Assembly: GCA_963734865.1 (NCBI GenBank)
Contig: CAVTIV010000010.1
Location: forward strand, 171,432-235,431
DNA length: 64,000 nt
DNA from: CBDCUW01 sp963734865
GTDB lineage: Bacteria > Planctomycetota > Planctomycetia > Pirellulales > Pirellulaceae
Direction of reading: 5' to 3'
Of the stretch, positions 63,852-64,000 are shown piece by piece. Both the position numbers and the translations under genes were made by a program. Numbering within the stretch: the first letter of the stretch is position 1; every line of letters begins with the position of its first letter. The notes under the pieces were generated by a model. The model had not been told where the DNA came from. It did not search any database and saw nothing but the letters and a program-made list of their open reading frames with translations.

Positions 63852-64000
63852 AATGGCAGAACGAAATGCGATCTATGGGGGCACGTCGCGTGCCGGCATA
63901 GATCGTGCGTTGAACTTTGTCGCTCGCTGGCGGGCGAGTTTCCAGATCGGGGCGATCCGGTCAGTACGATTCTACCAGCATGTCGCCGTCTGGGGACAAG
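63852..64000. repeat. 149 bp direct repeat, copy 2 (IS end, continues beyond window)
   Basis: Same sequence as 61872-62020 with two differences. It begins ~20 bp upstream of the PIN toxin start and continues off the right edge, indicating a second element in the same orientation. Confidence 0.95.
63961..64000 (-). CDS. IS91-like transposase, C-terminal end only (cut by the edge)
   Basis: The last 12 codons (LSPDGDMLVESY) and stop are identical to those of the element at 61.9-63.1 kb. The rest lies beyond the window, so whether this copy is intact cannot be judged. Confidence 0.75.
   Translation of the reverse strand, partial: LSPDGDMLVESY

Overview
The window is chromosomal DNA of a planctomycete, most likely a Rhodopirellula/Rubripirellula-type member of the Pirellulaceae. 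This rests on gene families largely confined to that group: DUF1501, DUF1552 and DUF1592-type proteins, a large DUF1549/DUF1553 protein with a cytochrome motif and a LamG-like insert, Tat-exported Gfo/Idh/MocA proteins, sulfatases, leucine-rich-repeat lipoproteins, and an ECF sigma factor paired with a Ser/Thr kinase. I found no rRNA, tRNA or CRISPR array.

Layout. 1-14 kb is mostly housekeeping and small conserved genes on the minus strand: an S1-domain protein cut by the left edge, the GTPase ychF, a divergent RNase HII-like protein, an HD-GYP protein, a membrane protein that looks like a catalytically dead M50 protease, trhO and tpx. 14-18 kb holds a seven-haem cytochrome c gene (broken by a one-base frameshift), a small membrane partner, and a convergent M48/M56-like protease. 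18-24 kb is a minus-strand operon for uptake and processing of an unknown, probably sulfated, acidic substrate: a TctC-TctB fusion, TctA, a sulfatase and a beta-helix protein. 24-32 kb has a secreted PIG-L deacetylase and a DUF1552 / SUMF1-LRR / DUF1592 set. 32-36 kb is an ECF sigma / zinc-finger kinase / membrane protein / coiled-coil operon. 36-49 kb carries a giant MscS-type channel, a hybrid histidine kinase (frameshifted), a DUF1549/DUF1553 + DUF1501 pair (the first gene with three apparent indels), and a mogA-like gene. 49-59 kb has an LRR lipoprotein, two exported oxidoreductase-like proteins, a divergent Mur-ligase-like protein, a uracil-DNA glycosylase, der and a PIG-L/BshB-like deacetylase.

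The right end (59.4-64 kb) is different in kind. It is a run of small minus-strand genes (SMI1/KNR4, a membrane-anchored RraB-like protein, a zinc-ribbon membrane protein, a PIN toxin with its antitoxin). Each is followed by a ~90 bp imperfect palindrome with the layout of an integron attC site, including an extrahelical G. No integrase is inside the window. An IS91-like element with an internal deletion interrupts the array, and a second copy of its end begins at the right edge. I regard this as a planctomycete integron cassette array and as the most notable accessory feature.

Three large, otherwise well conserved genes carry five apparent one-base indels, one pair of which compensates. Sequencing or assembly error is at least as likely as real decay, so those genes should not be read as pseudogenes without checking.
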